Shown piece after piece: positions 43,951 to 53,937 of a DNA stretch of 64,000 nt. A program made the position numbers and the translations under genes. This stretch comes from CALDOK01 sp964481655 (GTDB taxonomy: Bacteria; Myxococcota_A; UBA796; JAFGLY01). Position 1 is the first letter of the stretch. Every line of letters begins with the position of its first letter. The stretch covers positions 1 through 64,000 of the forward strand of contig CAYZVO010000004.1 in assembly GCA_964481655.1 (NCBI GenBank), read 5' to 3'. The notes under the pieces are model-generated. The model had not been told where the DNA came from. It saw only the letters and a list, made by a program, of their open reading frames with translations, and did no database searches.

Positions 43951-44973
43951 ATGCACGCCTCCCCTCCACCACCCGACGCCCTCGCCCGCCGCTTCCCGGA
44001 GCTGGGCATCCCCCGCCTCGCGCTGGGCTGCTTCCCCACCCCGGTGGAGCGTCTGCCCATCGCCCCCGGCGGCGTGGAGCTGTGGGTGAAGCGCGACGAC
44101 CTCGCCGGCGAGCACTACGGCGGCAACAAGGTCCGCAAGCTCGAGTACCTCCTGGCGGCCCACCAGGGGCAGCCCCTGCTGACCATCGGGGCCGACGGCT
44201 CCCACCACATCCTCGCCACCGCTCTGTACGGCCGCATGGTGGGCTGTGAGACCTACGGGGTCATGGCCCCCCAGCCCTCCAACCCCCATGTCCGCGAGAA
44301 CCGGGCGCTCATCGAGGGCCTGCTCGCCGACTGGGTGGACGTGCCCACCCGCCTGCTGATCCCCGCCGGGATGCTGCGCCTGCGCCTGCGCCTGGCCAAG
44401 GCGGGCCTCCCCTCCCCCGTGGACATCCCCGCCGGCGGCTCCAACCCCACCGGCTCCCTGGGCTGGGTCGCCGGGGGTCTCGAGCTCGCCGAGCAGGTCC
44501 GCGACGGCCTGCTCCCCGAGCCCGATCAGGTCTGGCTGCCCCTGGGCAGCGGCGGCAACGCCGCGGGCCTGCTGGTGGGGCTGCGCCTGGGCGGCCTGCG
44601 CACCCGGGTCATGGCGGTGCGGGTGGTGGAGCGTCCCCTCACCAGCGGCACCGCCACCCGCCTGCTGGCCCACCGCACCCTTCGCCTGCTGCGCGCCCAC
44701 GGCCTGAGCGAGCCCGTGAGCCTGGGGGGCTTCGAGGTGATCGAGGGCTACCTCGGCGGTGGCTACGGCCACGACACCCCCGACGCAGCCCGGGCGGCCC
44801 ACATCGCCCGCACCGAGCTGGGCCTGGCCCTCGAAGGAACCTACACCGCCAAGGCCATGGCGGGCTGCCTGGACCACCTGCGCACCGCGCGGGGTGTGCG
44901 CACCGCCCTGTTCCTCGACACCGTCTCCTCCCGGCCCCTGCCGGACCCCGCCAGCGTCCCGGAGCCGGCGTGA
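43951..44973 (+). CDS. PLP-dependent D-cysteine desulfhydrase/ACC deaminase-family enzyme
   Basis: 340 residues. ELWVKRDDLAGEHYGGNKVRKLEYLL contains the PLP Schiff-base Lys (NKVRK) in the arrangement of DcyD and ACC deaminase. SGGNAAGLLVGL (about 209-220) forms the phosphate-binding loop. The family deaminates D-cysteine or 1-aminocyclopropane-1-carboxylate; the choice cannot be made from sequence alone. The stop overlaps the GTG of the methyltransferase gene, so the two are translationally coupled. Confidence 0.88.
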   Translation: MHASPPPPDALARRFPELGIPRLALGCFPTPVERLPIAPGGVELWVKRDDLAGEHYGGNKVRKLEYLLAAHQGQPLLTIGADGSHHILATALYGRMVGCETYGVMAPQPSNPHVRENRALIEGLLADWVDVPTRLLIPAGMLRLRLRLAKAGLPSPVDIPAGGSNPTGSLGWVAGGLELAEQVRDGLLPEPDQVWLPLGSGGNAAGLLVGLRLGGLRTRVMAVRVVERPLTSGTATRLLAHRTLRLLRAHGLSEPVSLGGFEVIEGYLGGGYGHDTPDAARAAHIARTELGLALEGTYTAKAMAGCLDHLRTARGVRTALFLDTVSSRPLPDPASVPEPA

Positions 44974-45851
44974 GCCTCCACACCCTCACCCTGCTGCGGC
45001 TGCTGCTCGCCAGAGATCCGGCGGCGCTGATGGCGGCCTTCTACCGCTTCGCCGATCCGATCTTCGAGGCGGTCACCCGTGACAGCGGGCTGATCAACGT
45101 GGGCATGGCCGCCGACCCCGCCACCGCCGACCTGGCGGAGGCCCAGCGGGACCTGGTGCGCCACACCGTCCGAGCGCTGCCGCGGACGAGCCGGGACGGT
45201 GGCCCGGCGCGCTGGCTCGAGACGGGCTGCGGCTGGGGCGGACCCGCCGCGCTGCTGGCCGCGGAGCACCCCGACCTGCGCATCCACGCCCTCGACATCA
45301 GCCCCGAGCACGCCGCCGCGACCCGCGCGCGGGTCGCGCCCTTCGGCTCGCGGGTGCGGGTGCACCTGGCGGACGCCCAGCACGTCCCCTTCCACGCCGC
45401 CAGCTTCGACGGCGTCTACGCCATCGAGTCCGCCTTCCACTACCCCCGCAAGGAAGAATGGGTGCACGAGGTCCACCGCCTGCTGCGCCCCGGTGGCCGG
45501 GTCGCCATCGCCGACTTCGTCCTCCATCCCCAGCACACCCGCCCCCTCGAGCGCGCCGCCATGGCCCCGAACATGCGCATCGGCGCCATGCCCGGCCTCT
45601 TCACACCCGAGCGCTGGGTGGACGCCTTCGAGGCCGGGGGGCTGGTGGATGTGGAGCTCGAGGACGTCACCCCCGCCGTGATCGGGTTGCTGGGCCGCTG
45701 GGCCGACCGCATGCGGCAGGAGCACGCCCAGCTGCGGCGCCGCTACCCGCGGGCGCTGCTGGCCTACTACGCCCTGGGCCTGGAACGACTCGCCGCCCGC
45801 GGGGCCGAGGCGCCCGTGGGCTACGTGATTGTGCGGGGGCAGCGTCCCTGA
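44970..45851 (+). CDS. Class I SAM-dependent methyltransferase
   Basis: 293 residues. The SAM-binding motif I is WLETGCGWGGPAALLA, followed by IHALDIS (motif post I), LADAQHVPFHAASFDGVYAI and LLRPGGRVAIADF. The pattern resembles UbiE/sterol/erythromycin-type small-molecule C- or O-methyltransferases. The N-terminal ~60 residues are hydrophobic and may bind substrate. The GTG start overlaps the upstream PLP enzyme stop; a shared pathway is possible but not identified. Confidence 0.88.
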   Translation: MSLHTLTLLRLLLARDPAALMAAFYRFADPIFEAVTRDSGLINVGMAADPATADLAEAQRDLVRHTVRALPRTSRDGGPARWLETGCGWGGPAALLAAEHPDLRIHALDISPEHAAATRARVAPFGSRVRVHLADAQHVPFHAASFDGVYAIESAFHYPRKEEWVHEVHRLLRPGGRVAIADFVLHPQHTRPLERAAMAPNMRIGAMPGLFTPERWVDAFEAGGLVDVELEDVTPAVIGLLGRWADRMRQEHAQLRRRYPRALLAYYALGLERLAARGAEAPVGYVIVRGQRP

Positions 45852-45934
45852 CAGCGAAGGGCGGCGTTGTGCTGCGGCGACACGCCGACAGCAGGAACGT
45901 CGTCGCTCGAGGACGCCGTAGGTCGGCCTCGAGC

Positions 45935-46276
45935 CTACTTGCGGCGGGCTTCCCGCACGCGCAGGGCGAGGACGCCGCGCTCCTGCTCGAGCTCCGGGTC
46001 CCATTCATCCAGGCCGCGGATGCTGGCCACAGCTTCGTCGCCGGTCTCGGCGGTGGGGACCAGGTTGCGGTGACCTTCGGTCTCGATCAGGGCTTCGAGG
46101 CTGGGGTAGCGCCGGACCATGCCGACCATGATGCTGCCGAAGCTGCCGAACTCGAGCCGGTCGCCGGAGGAGATGAACATGTAGTCGTCGCTGGACAGCA
46201 AGACGTAGACCGTCTTGAGGCCCTGTTCCATCTCGAGAAATGCCTCCTCGTACAGCGGGGCGTCGTAGGTGGCCAT
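45935..46276 (-). CDS. ASCH-domain-like small protein
   Basis: 113 residues. The pattern GLKTVYVLLSSDDYMFISSGDRLEFG...IMVGMVRRYPSLEALIETEG fits the ASCH beta-barrel (related to PUA): a K-T-V strand, a GD-turn and a Y-xS-xExLI helix. ASCH domains bind RNA or modified nucleotides. It stands alone; the ATG has AGGGA upstream. It converges with the methyltransferase gene. Confidence 0.7.
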   Translation of the reverse strand: MATYDAPLYEEAFLEMEQGLKTVYVLLSSDDYMFISSGDRLEFGSFGSIMVGMVRRYPSLEALIETEGHRNLVPTAETGDEAVASIRGLDEWDPELEQERGVLALRVREARRK

Positions 46277-46371
46277 GGCTCATTCCCTGTCGGCTGGGGG
46301 GTTCAACGCTGAGCAAACGACATGAGTCAGCGGCGTCTCTAGCACGATCGTGGACAGTTCGCCCACCTTGG

Positions 46372-46713
46372 CTAGCCGGGTGGCCAGCCCAGCCGGCGCC
46401 CCGACAGCAGGTGGACATGGAGGTGTTCGACCTCCTGCCCGGCGTCTCGCCCGTTGTTCAGCACGAGGCGGTAGCCGCTGTCCGTCAGGCCCAGGGCCGC
46501 CGCGGCCTGCCGCGCGCCCCAGAACAGGCGGCCCAGCAGCTCGACCTGCTCAGGCTCCGCGTCCTCGAGGCGCGGGATGGGCTCCCGCGGCACGATCAGC
46601 AGGTGCGTGGGCGCCTGGGGTGAGATGTCGCGGAACGCGACGACGTGCTCGTCCTGATAGACGATGTCGGCGGGGATCTCCCCCGCCATGATCCGCTCGA
46701 AGATGGTGGGCAT
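46372..46713 (-). CDS. HIT-family (histidine triad) nucleotide hydrolase
   Basis: 113 residues. A full HINT-type protein: FERIMAGEIPADIVYQDEHVVAFRDI at the N terminus and the triad His97-L-His99-V-His101 (EHLHVHLL). It hydrolyses adenosine phosphoramidates or dinucleotide-like substrates. A lone gene upstream of the ASCH protein on the same strand. Confidence 0.94.
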   Translation of the reverse strand: MPTIFERIMAGEIPADIVYQDEHVVAFRDISPQAPTHLLIVPREPIPRLEDAEPEQVELLGRLFWGARQAAAALGLTDSGYRLVLNNGRDAGQEVEHLHVHLLSGRRLGWPPG

Positions 46714-46729
46714 GGCGCCTCTGGATGGG

Positions 46730-47224
46730 TCAGTAGCGCGCCTGCAGCGGCAGGATCAGGATGCCGTCTTCGTGCTTGGGGCCAGCGACGATCACGGTGC
46801 CGTTGCGGTTCACGCTGAGGGTCGTGTCCAGCAGCTTGTTGTCCTGGCGTCCGAAGAACTGGATCCGGAACTGGGCCCGCTGGGCGTCCCGGGACTTGAG
46901 GGTCACGGTGACCTTGCGGTTGCCCACCAGCTGGAAGGTGCTGGTGCCGCCGGGGGACAGCTCTGCCTGGTAGGTGTCCAGCAGGCTGTAGCCGCTGTAG
47001 CGGAGGAAGCTGAGGTGGCGCTGCAGGTGCTGCAGCTGGGGGTCGATGCCGCTGTGGCTGTCGGAGGCGGCCACCACCAGCATCTGCAGGTTCACCTTGC
47101 CGGGGGCGGCGGCCCGCGCCGGCTGCCGGCCCTGGGCCCAGGCGTCGCCCGCGGGCAGACCCATGACGAGCACGAGCAGCGCGGCGAGCAGCCAGATGGG
47201 AAGGCGAAGGCGGGCGCAGGTCAC
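46730..47224 (-). CDS. Secreted protein of unknown function
   Basis: 164 residues. The signal peptide ends near AWAQG (about 31). The mature region is a small beta-rich domain (VNLQMLVVAASDSHSGIDPQ ... RKVTVTLKSRDAQRAQFRIQFF) with no recognised family. The GTG at 47224 lies within a few bases of the anti-sigma-like stop and its AGGGG ribosome binding site sits inside that gene's end. It is thus the third gene of the sigma operon and may be a target or modulator of envelope sensing. Confidence 0.72.
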   Translation of the reverse strand: MTCARLRLPIWLLAALLVLVMGLPAGDAWAQGRQPARAAAPGKVNLQMLVVAASDSHSGIDPQLQHLQRHLSFLRYSGYSLLDTYQAELSPGGTSTFQLVGNRKVTVTLKSRDAQRAQFRIQFFGRQDNKLLDTTLSVNRNGTVIVAGPKHEDGILILPLQARY

Positions 47225-47228
47225 GGCA

Positions 47229-48530
47229 TCACCCCTCGACCGAGTCGGACTCGAGGCCTTCGTCGATGAAGATCACCATGGGGGCACCATCCTCGAGCTG
47301 GAAGACCTGAACCATAGCGTCTTCGGCCACCTCGAGCTGTTCGATCTCGATGGTGTTGACGTCGGCGATCTCGAAGATGGCCTCGGCCAGCTGGGGGCCG
47401 GGCTCGGTCGGCAGCTCGGGATCGGGGGTCTCGGGGCCGATGGCGTTGAGCACGAAGAGCAGGGCCGCGGCCGACGCGGCGAAGCTGAACAGGGGCAGCC
47501 GGCGCAGCCAGCGGGGGGTCGGGCGGGGCGCGGGCTCGACGCTGGGCTCCGGCGCGAGCGCGGGCTCGACGGCGTCCTGGGCCTGCTCGCTGGCGGCCAC
47601 GGGCACCGCCGCGGGCAGGATGCTGTCCATGACCATGTCGGCGATGTCGATCTCGCCGGCCTCGGCCTGGATGCCCTGGGCCACCGCCGCCCAGGCGGCC
47701 TGCTCGCCGATGCCCAGCTCGTCGCGGACGGCGGGCCAGATGGCGGAGAGATCGTGGCCGGCGGTCTCGTGGGCGACGGCGTGGCGCAGCTGACGGCCGA
47801 GCTCGGCCATGGCGGTGATGGCGCGCCGGCCGGCGGGGTCGTCGGCCAGACGGGCCGCGACGGCGCGGCGGGCGTCGGGGCCCAGCTCGCCGTCGGCCAT
47901 CGCGCAGAGCTCGAGCTGCTGGGCGTGGACGGTCTGGACGGCGTCCATGACCGGCTCGGTGAGCGCGACGCTGCGGGCCTCGACCGCCAGCTCGTGGGCC
48001 ATGGCCTGCAGGGCCTGCTCGAGGCTTCGGTCCCGCGCGGGCTCGACCCGATCGAGCACCGCGCCCGCCAGGTCGGCGGGGAGGTGCAGCCGGGCCTCGC
48101 GCCGCAGGCCGTCGGCCAGGGCGGAGAGGTGTCGCTCGAGCCGAGGCTGGGGGCTGGGCTCCACGAAGTGCATCACGGCGTCCGCGAGATCGGCCTGGGC
48201 CGCCTCGCGCTCCAGCCCACCCCGCAGGGCCTCGAAGGCCTGGGCGGTGGGCTCGGGCTCCACCGGGACCTGCGCCAGCACGTCGGGTGCGAGATCGACG
48301 AGATCGCTCTCGCGCTGCAGGCCGCGCTGCAGGCCGCCGCGGATGCTGCACCAGGCCTCGCTGGTCTCCTGCTCGGACAGCAGCGCCTCGAGGGCCTGGA
48401 GGTCGGCCGGGGCTGCGGCGGCGCGGGCACCGCGCTGGAGCAGCTCCACCAGCGCGCGGGGCGCGTGGGTGGGGGGCACGGCGGCTGTACGCACGGGGCG
48501 GGGGGAATCGACCGCGGGCTCTGACGGCAC
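47229..48530 (-). CDS. Anti-sigma-factor-like membrane protein
   Basis: 433 residues. It follows the ECF sigma gene by 27 bases. Residues about 1-200 form repeated Ala/Leu-rich helices, each with a VxxAV-type segment. Next is an anti-sigma-like helical domain (ELCAMADGELGPDARRAVAARLADDPAGRR), where Cys occurs once but the HxxxCxxC zinc site is missing. One membrane helix (LFSFAASAAALLFVLNAIG, about 355-373) leads to an acidic periplasmic tail. Order and topology favour an anti-sigma role. The GTG start has a weak ribosome binding site. Confidence 0.75.
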   Translation of the reverse strand: MPSEPAVDSPRPVRTAAVPPTHAPRALVELLQRGARAAAAPADLQALEALLSEQETSEAWCSIRGGLQRGLQRESDLVDLAPDVLAQVPVEPEPTAQAFEALRGGLEREAAQADLADAVMHFVEPSPQPRLERHLSALADGLRREARLHLPADLAGAVLDRVEPARDRSLEQALQAMAHELAVEARSVALTEPVMDAVQTVHAQQLELCAMADGELGPDARRAVAARLADDPAGRRAITAMAELGRQLRHAVAHETAGHDLSAIWPAVRDELGIGEQAAWAAVAQGIQAEAGEIDIADMVMDSILPAAVPVAASEQAQDAVEPALAPEPSVEPAPRPTPRWLRRLPLFSFAASAAALLFVLNAIGPETPDPELPTEPGPQLAEAIFEIADVNTIEIEQLEVAEDAMVQVFQLEDGAPMVIFIDEGLESDSVEG

Positions 48531-48557
48531 CCGGAGCCGAACATTCGAGGAAAGGGG

Positions 48558-49274
48558 CTATTTTTTTCGAGGATCGTCGGTTTCTTCGAGGAGGGCCTGC
48601 AGCTTCTTGCGCGCGTAGAACAACCGCGACATGACCGTTCCCTCGGGAATGCCCATGGTCTCTGCGATCTCGCGGTAGGAGAAGCCCTCGATCTCCCGCA
48701 GCAGGACCACCTGCCGCTGGTCGTCGGACAGCTTCTGCATGGCGTCCATGATGCGCCCGTACAGCTGCGCGCGCTCGAGGTCCTTGGCGGGGCTGCGGCG
48801 CAGGTGATCCGGATCCCAGACCTCGTCGCCCTGATCCTGGTGCCCGATGCGCTCGTCGAACTCCGACATGCGCACCCGCCGGTGCTTGCGGATGTGGTCG
48901 ATCGTGACGTTCGAGGCGATGCGGTACAGCCAGGTGGTGAAGCTGGCCTCGCGGCGGAAGCCGGCCATGTTGCGGTAGGCCTTGACGAAGGCCTCCTGGG
49001 TGAGGTCGCGGGCTTCTTCGCGGTTGCGGATCATGCCGTAGATGTGGGCGTAGATGCGGCCCTGGAAGCGCTCGACCAGCCCGCGGAAGGCGGTGGCGTC
49101 TCCGCCCTGGACCAGATCGACGAGATCGGTGTCGGAGAGCTCCCGCTCGGCCTCGCGGGTGCGGGCGGGTGCCCCGCCTCCGCCGCCCGACGGGCCGGCC
49201 ATGGCGGACAGGCCCCAGGCGAGGGTGCCCGCCCAGGCGGACCCGCCTCCGAAGCCGTTGCTTGCCATCGACAT
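48558..49274 (-). CDS. ECF (RpoE-like) sigma factor
   Basis: 238 residues. Region 2 (LVQGGDATAFRGLVERFQGRIYAHIY ... LTQEAFVKAYRNM) and region 4 (LSDDQRQVVLLREIEGFSYREIAETMGIPEGTVMSRLFYARKKL) are intact, so it recruits RNA polymerase to stress promoters. A Gly-rich N-terminal extension (about 1-45) is unusual. The ATG at 49274 has GGAGG seven bases upstream. The gene ends in a seven-A run (on the minus strand) just before TAG, where slippage could alter the last residues. The anti-sigma-like gene follows. Confidence 0.92.
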   Translation of the reverse strand: MSMASNGFGGGSAWAGTLAWGLSAMAGPSGGGGGAPARTREAERELSDTDLVDLVQGGDATAFRGLVERFQGRIYAHIYGMIRNREEARDLTQEAFVKAYRNMAGFRREASFTTWLYRIASNVTIDHIRKHRRVRMSEFDERIGHQDQGDEVWDPDHLRRSPAKDLERAQLYGRIMDAMQKLSDDQRQVVLLREIEGFSYREIAETMGIPEGTVMSRLFYARKKLQALLEETDDPRKK

Positions 49275-49359
49275 GTGGAGACCTCCCTGGGGGTGCTCGT
49301 GGGCGAGTGCTCCGTGTGTGGAACCCTCGGCGAGCACCATCATATCCCGTGGGGGCCGA

Positions 49360-52041
49360 TCAGTGGGCCTCGTCCCAGCTCCGGCCGGTCCCCGTCTCCA
49401 CCACCAGCGGCACCGCGAGCTCGGCGGCGCCCGCCATCTCCTGGACCACCGCGTCGCGCACCGCGTCGAGCTGATCCTCGGGCAGCTCGATGAGCAGCTC
49501 ATCGTGCACCTGCAGCAGCAGCCGCGCGTCGGGATGCTCGGCGAGCAGCCGGGCCTGGACTCGCACCATGGCGATCTTCATGATGTCGGCAGCCGTCCCC
49601 TGGATGGGTGTGTTCACCGCGATGCGCTCAGCGGCCTCGCGCACGTGACGGATCCGGGCGCCGAGGTCGGGCACCATGCGGCGCCGTCCGAAGCGGGTGG
49701 TGGCCACCCCGTGCTCCTTGGCGTCGGCGATGGCCTGCTCCACGTAGGCCTTCACCTGCGGATAGTGCACGAAGTAGTCGTCGATGATGCGCTGGGCGCG
49801 GCGGCGGTTGATCCCCAGCTCGTTGGACAGGCGGAACGCCGACATGCCGTAGATGATACCGAAGTTCACGGCCTTGGCCGCGCGGCGCTGGTCCGGGGTG
49901 ACGAACAGCGGGGCGACCCCGAAGACCTCGGCGGCGGTGCGCTTGTGGATGTCCTCGCCCGTGCGGAAGGCCTCCACCAGGGGGCCCGACCCACAGTAGT
50001 CGGCCAGCACCCGCAGCTCGATCTGGCTGTAGTCGGCGGAGAGGAAGACCTGGCCGGGCCTGGCCACGAAGCAGTGCCGGATGCGGCGCCCCTCTTCCGT
50101 GCGGATGGGGATGTTCTGCAGGTTGGGGTCCATGGAGGACAGGCGCCCGGTGGCCGCCACCGCCTGGTGGAACGAGGTGTGGATGCGCCCGTCGCGGGGG
50201 CTCACGGCGGTGGGCAGCGCCTCCACGTAGGTGCCCAGCAGCTTGGTGACAGCCCGGAACTCCAGCAGGGCCGAGGGCAGGCGCCGTTCGGGGTGCCGGG
50301 ACGCGAGGGCCTCGAGGGTCGCCGCGTTGGTGGAGCGCCCCGTCTTGGTCTTCTTGATGGGCTCGAAGCCCTGCTCGTCGAAGAGCACCGCGGCCAGCTG
50401 CTTGGGGGAGGCTACGTTGAACTCCCGGCCCGCGAGCTCGTGGATCTCCGCCACCAGCTCCTCGATCCGGGCGGACAGCTCCACCGCCATGCCCTCGAGG
50501 GCCGGCACGTCGACGCCGATGCCCTCGAGCTCCATCTGTGCCAGCACCGGGATGACGGGCAGCTCGATGTCGCGGTACAGCGCGCCGAGGTCCTCCTCGC
50601 CGATGCGCTCCTCGAAGCGCTGGTCGAGCAGCCAGGCCACGTGGGCGTCCTCGGCGGCGTAGGCGGTGGCGTCCTCGATGGCCACGTCGGCGAAGCCTTG
50701 CTCGTCGGACAGACCGTCGGTGACTTCCTTGTAGGAGATCATGCGGTGTCCCAGGACCCGCATGGCGATGTCGTCGAGCTTGCGGCTCGTCCGCCCTGTC
50801 TCGAGCAGGTAGTCGGCGAGCATGGTGTCGCCGGCGATGCCCTCGAGGCGGTGACCGAGGGCCAGCAGGACCTGCAGGTCGTACTTGAGGTTCTGGCCCG
50901 TCTTGCCCACGGAGGGGTCCTCGAGCAGGGGGCCGAGGATGGCCAGGGCTCGATCCACCGGGAGCTGCTCACCGGCGCTGTGGCCGACGGGCACGTAGAC
51001 CGCGTCGTCGGCGGACCAGCACAGGGCGAAGCCCACCAGCGCCGCCTCGAGGGGATCGAGGGAGGTGGTCTCGAGGTCGAAGGCGAAGCGACCCGCCGCC
51101 CGGCAGCCGGCCACCACCGCCTCGAGCTCGCCCTCGCTGCGGACCGTGCGGTAGCGGCCGCGATCGATGCCCGACGCGGCCTCGGCGCCGCCCTCGGACT
51201 GCAGCTCCTTCATGTGGTTGCGCATCTGGTAGCGGAGGAAGAGCTCGTGGAGGGCCTCCACATCCCGCTCGCGGCGGGCGAGGTCCTCGAGGGTGACCCC
51301 CGTGTCCATGTCGCGGACGATGGTGACCAGGGTCTTGGAGAGCCGCGCCTGATCGGCGAACTCCCGCAGGTTCTGGCCCATCTTGCCCTTGATGCCCGGC
51401 GCCGCGGCCAGCACGGCCTCGAGATCGCCGTGGGCTTTGACCAGCTTGGTGGCGGTCTTCTCCCCGATGCGGGGCACGCCCGGCACGTTGTCGGAGCTGT
51501 CACCCCACAGGGCCAGGATGTCGATGATGCGGTCCGGGGGGACGCCGAAGCGCTCCAGCACCGCGTCGGCGTCCATCACCGTGGGCTTGCCGCCCTTGAG
51601 GTTCAGGATGCGCACGTGATCGCCCACCATCTGGGCGAAGTCCTTGTCGCCGGAGACGATCCAGACCTCGAGCTCCTCGCCGGCGTGCTGGGCGGCCAGG
51701 GTGCCGATGACGTCGTCGGCTTCGTAGCCGACAGGCGTGATGGTGGTGTAGCCCCAGGCCTCGATGAGCTCCGGCAGCTTGCCCCACTGCTCGCGGAGCT
51801 CTTCGGGCATCGACGGACGGTGGCCCTTGTAGTCGGGGAACAGGTCCACGCGGAAGCTCGGGCCCTTGTCGAAGACCACCGCGCAGTAGTCGGGCTTCGC
51901 CTCCCGATCGAGCCAGCGCAGCAGGTTGGCGAAGCCCATCAGGGCGCCGGTGTGCTGGCCCCCCGCGGTGAGCCGGGGCATCGCGTGAAAGACCCGGAAG
52001 GCATGGTTGGATCCGTCGATCAGGTAGAGCGTGCGTGACAT
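49360..52041 (-). CDS. polA: DNA polymerase I
   Basis: 893 residues, full length. 5' nuclease domain at the N terminus (LYLIDGSNHAFRVFHAM, SGDKDFAQMV, ILALWGDSSDNVPGVPRIGEKTA). The 3'-5' exonuclease has FDLETTSLDP and YAAEDAHVAWLL, so its catalytic acids are retained. The polymerase motifs are FLSADYSQIELRVLA, RRAAKAVNFGIIYGMSAF and LLLQVHDELLIELP. It fills gaps and removes RNA primers. It is divergent from the acyl-CoA dehydrogenase gene (67 bases) and lies 85 bases upstream of the sigma gene. Confidence 0.97.
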   Translation of the reverse strand: MSRTLYLIDGSNHAFRVFHAMPRLTAGGQHTGALMGFANLLRWLDREAKPDYCAVVFDKGPSFRVDLFPDYKGHRPSMPEELREQWGKLPELIEAWGYTTITPVGYEADDVIGTLAAQHAGEELEVWIVSGDKDFAQMVGDHVRILNLKGGKPTVMDADAVLERFGVPPDRIIDILALWGDSSDNVPGVPRIGEKTATKLVKAHGDLEAVLAAAPGIKGKMGQNLREFADQARLSKTLVTIVRDMDTGVTLEDLARRERDVEALHELFLRYQMRNHMKELQSEGGAEAASGIDRGRYRTVRSEGELEAVVAGCRAAGRFAFDLETTSLDPLEAALVGFALCWSADDAVYVPVGHSAGEQLPVDRALAILGPLLEDPSVGKTGQNLKYDLQVLLALGHRLEGIAGDTMLADYLLETGRTSRKLDDIAMRVLGHRMISYKEVTDGLSDEQGFADVAIEDATAYAAEDAHVAWLLDQRFEERIGEEDLGALYRDIELPVIPVLAQMELEGIGVDVPALEGMAVELSARIEELVAEIHELAGREFNVASPKQLAAVLFDEQGFEPIKKTKTGRSTNAATLEALASRHPERRLPSALLEFRAVTKLLGTYVEALPTAVSPRDGRIHTSFHQAVAATGRLSSMDPNLQNIPIRTEEGRRIRHCFVARPGQVFLSADYSQIELRVLADYCGSGPLVEAFRTGEDIHKRTAAEVFGVAPLFVTPDQRRAAKAVNFGIIYGMSAFRLSNELGINRRRAQRIIDDYFVHYPQVKAYVEQAIADAKEHGVATTRFGRRRMVPDLGARIRHVREAAERIAVNTPIQGTAADIMKIAMVRVQARLLAEHPDARLLLQVHDELLIELPEDQLDAVRDAVVQEMAGAAELAVPLVVETGTGRSWDEAH

Positions 52042-52108
52042 GGGCCTCTCGATGCGGGGAGTGCTATCTTCCACCCCTTCGTAACCCCCCTCCCCCCTGG
52101 AGAGCGCC

Positions 52109-53263
<1,155 letters not shown>

Positions 53264-53580
53264 CATCCGCACGACAGCGCCCCGGCGAGGGCGTCGAGAC
53301 ACCGTGGGTCACGCCGTCCGGCGTGGCCCGCGCGCGCTCAGGAACGAGCGCCTGGCGGGCCGCGCTGTGTAGACAGCGTTCGAAGTGGGATTTCGCGACC
53401 CCGAAACCCTTGGCACGTCAAGTGCATGACCTGAAATCGAACCTAGCAAACGTCGCTTTTCTGCCTTCATCCCTTGACGCGGCGGTCCTACCATGCGAGA
53501 TCGCCATCACCGGCTCGGATCCCAATACAGGTGGGGAACCACCGGTTTCTACACAACCCCCCCCTTTTCGGGAGAAAACG
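53264..53580 (+). other. 317-bp regulatory leader of the Cys-rich lipoprotein pair
   Basis: A non-coding region that is clearly less GC-rich than its surroundings in its middle part. It holds a sigma54-type promoter (53410-53427), a small hairpin GGTGG/CCACC at 53530-53543, and an SD (GGGAG) seven bases before the ATG at 53581. No ORF is credible here. Confidence 0.6.
53410..53427 (+). promoter_or_regulatory. Sigma54 (-24/-12) promoter
   Basis: TTGGCACGTCAAGTGCAT matches YTGGCACG-N4-TTGCW with one mismatch (GTGC for TTGC); the essential GG and GC pairs are present with correct spacing. Transcription would start about 53437, giving a ~144-base leader before the lipoprotein gene. The window encodes a sigma54 activator at 20856. 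Confidence 0.65.
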
Positions 53581-53898
53581 ATGAAGCGCCTTCCGGCCCT
53601 GCTCGCCCTCGCCACCCTCGTCGGCTGTGGCTACGACTACGACACCTTCGGCGATGACACGCTCCAGACCTCCTGCGACAAGATGCAGGAGTGCGAGTTC
53701 TTCACCGACTACTTCACCTACGATGACTGCCTGGCCCTCGGCGATGTCGAGGACACCGGCGGTGAGGAGTGGGTCTGTGAGGACTACGACTCTGGCGCCG
53801 CCAAGGAGTGCGTGGACGCTTGGGCCGCCGTCTCCTGCGACGACTTCCTGACCGGCACCGGTCTCGAGATCTGCGACGACGTCTGCAGCAACGACTAG
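53581..53898 (+). CDS. Cys-rich lipoprotein (first of a tandem pair)
   Basis: 105 residues. The signal peptide ends in LATLVGC (Cys16). The mature protein has eight Cys in a pattern C-X5-EC...C...C-X-DYD...EC...SCD...ICDDVC that recurs in the next gene. Disulfide-bonded small lipoproteins of this type occur in Myxococcota with unknown function. GGGAG lies before the ATG, and a sigma54-type promoter lies 150 bases upstream. Confidence 0.8.
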   Translation: MKRLPALLALATLVGCGYDYDTFGDDTLQTSCDKMQECEFFTDYFTYDDCLALGDVEDTGGEEWVCEDYDSGAAKECVDAWAAVSCDDFLTGTGLEICDDVCSND

Positions 53899-53937
53899 TT
53901 CCGCTTCGGTGTGGTGCCTCTGGCACCACGCTGGACC

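Noticed and set aside
48551..48560. Programmed frameshift at the A7 run joining the sigma and anti-sigma genes
   Set aside because: The run lies directly before the stop and the next gene has its own GTG start; the shifted frames do not lead into the anti-sigma frame convincingly.
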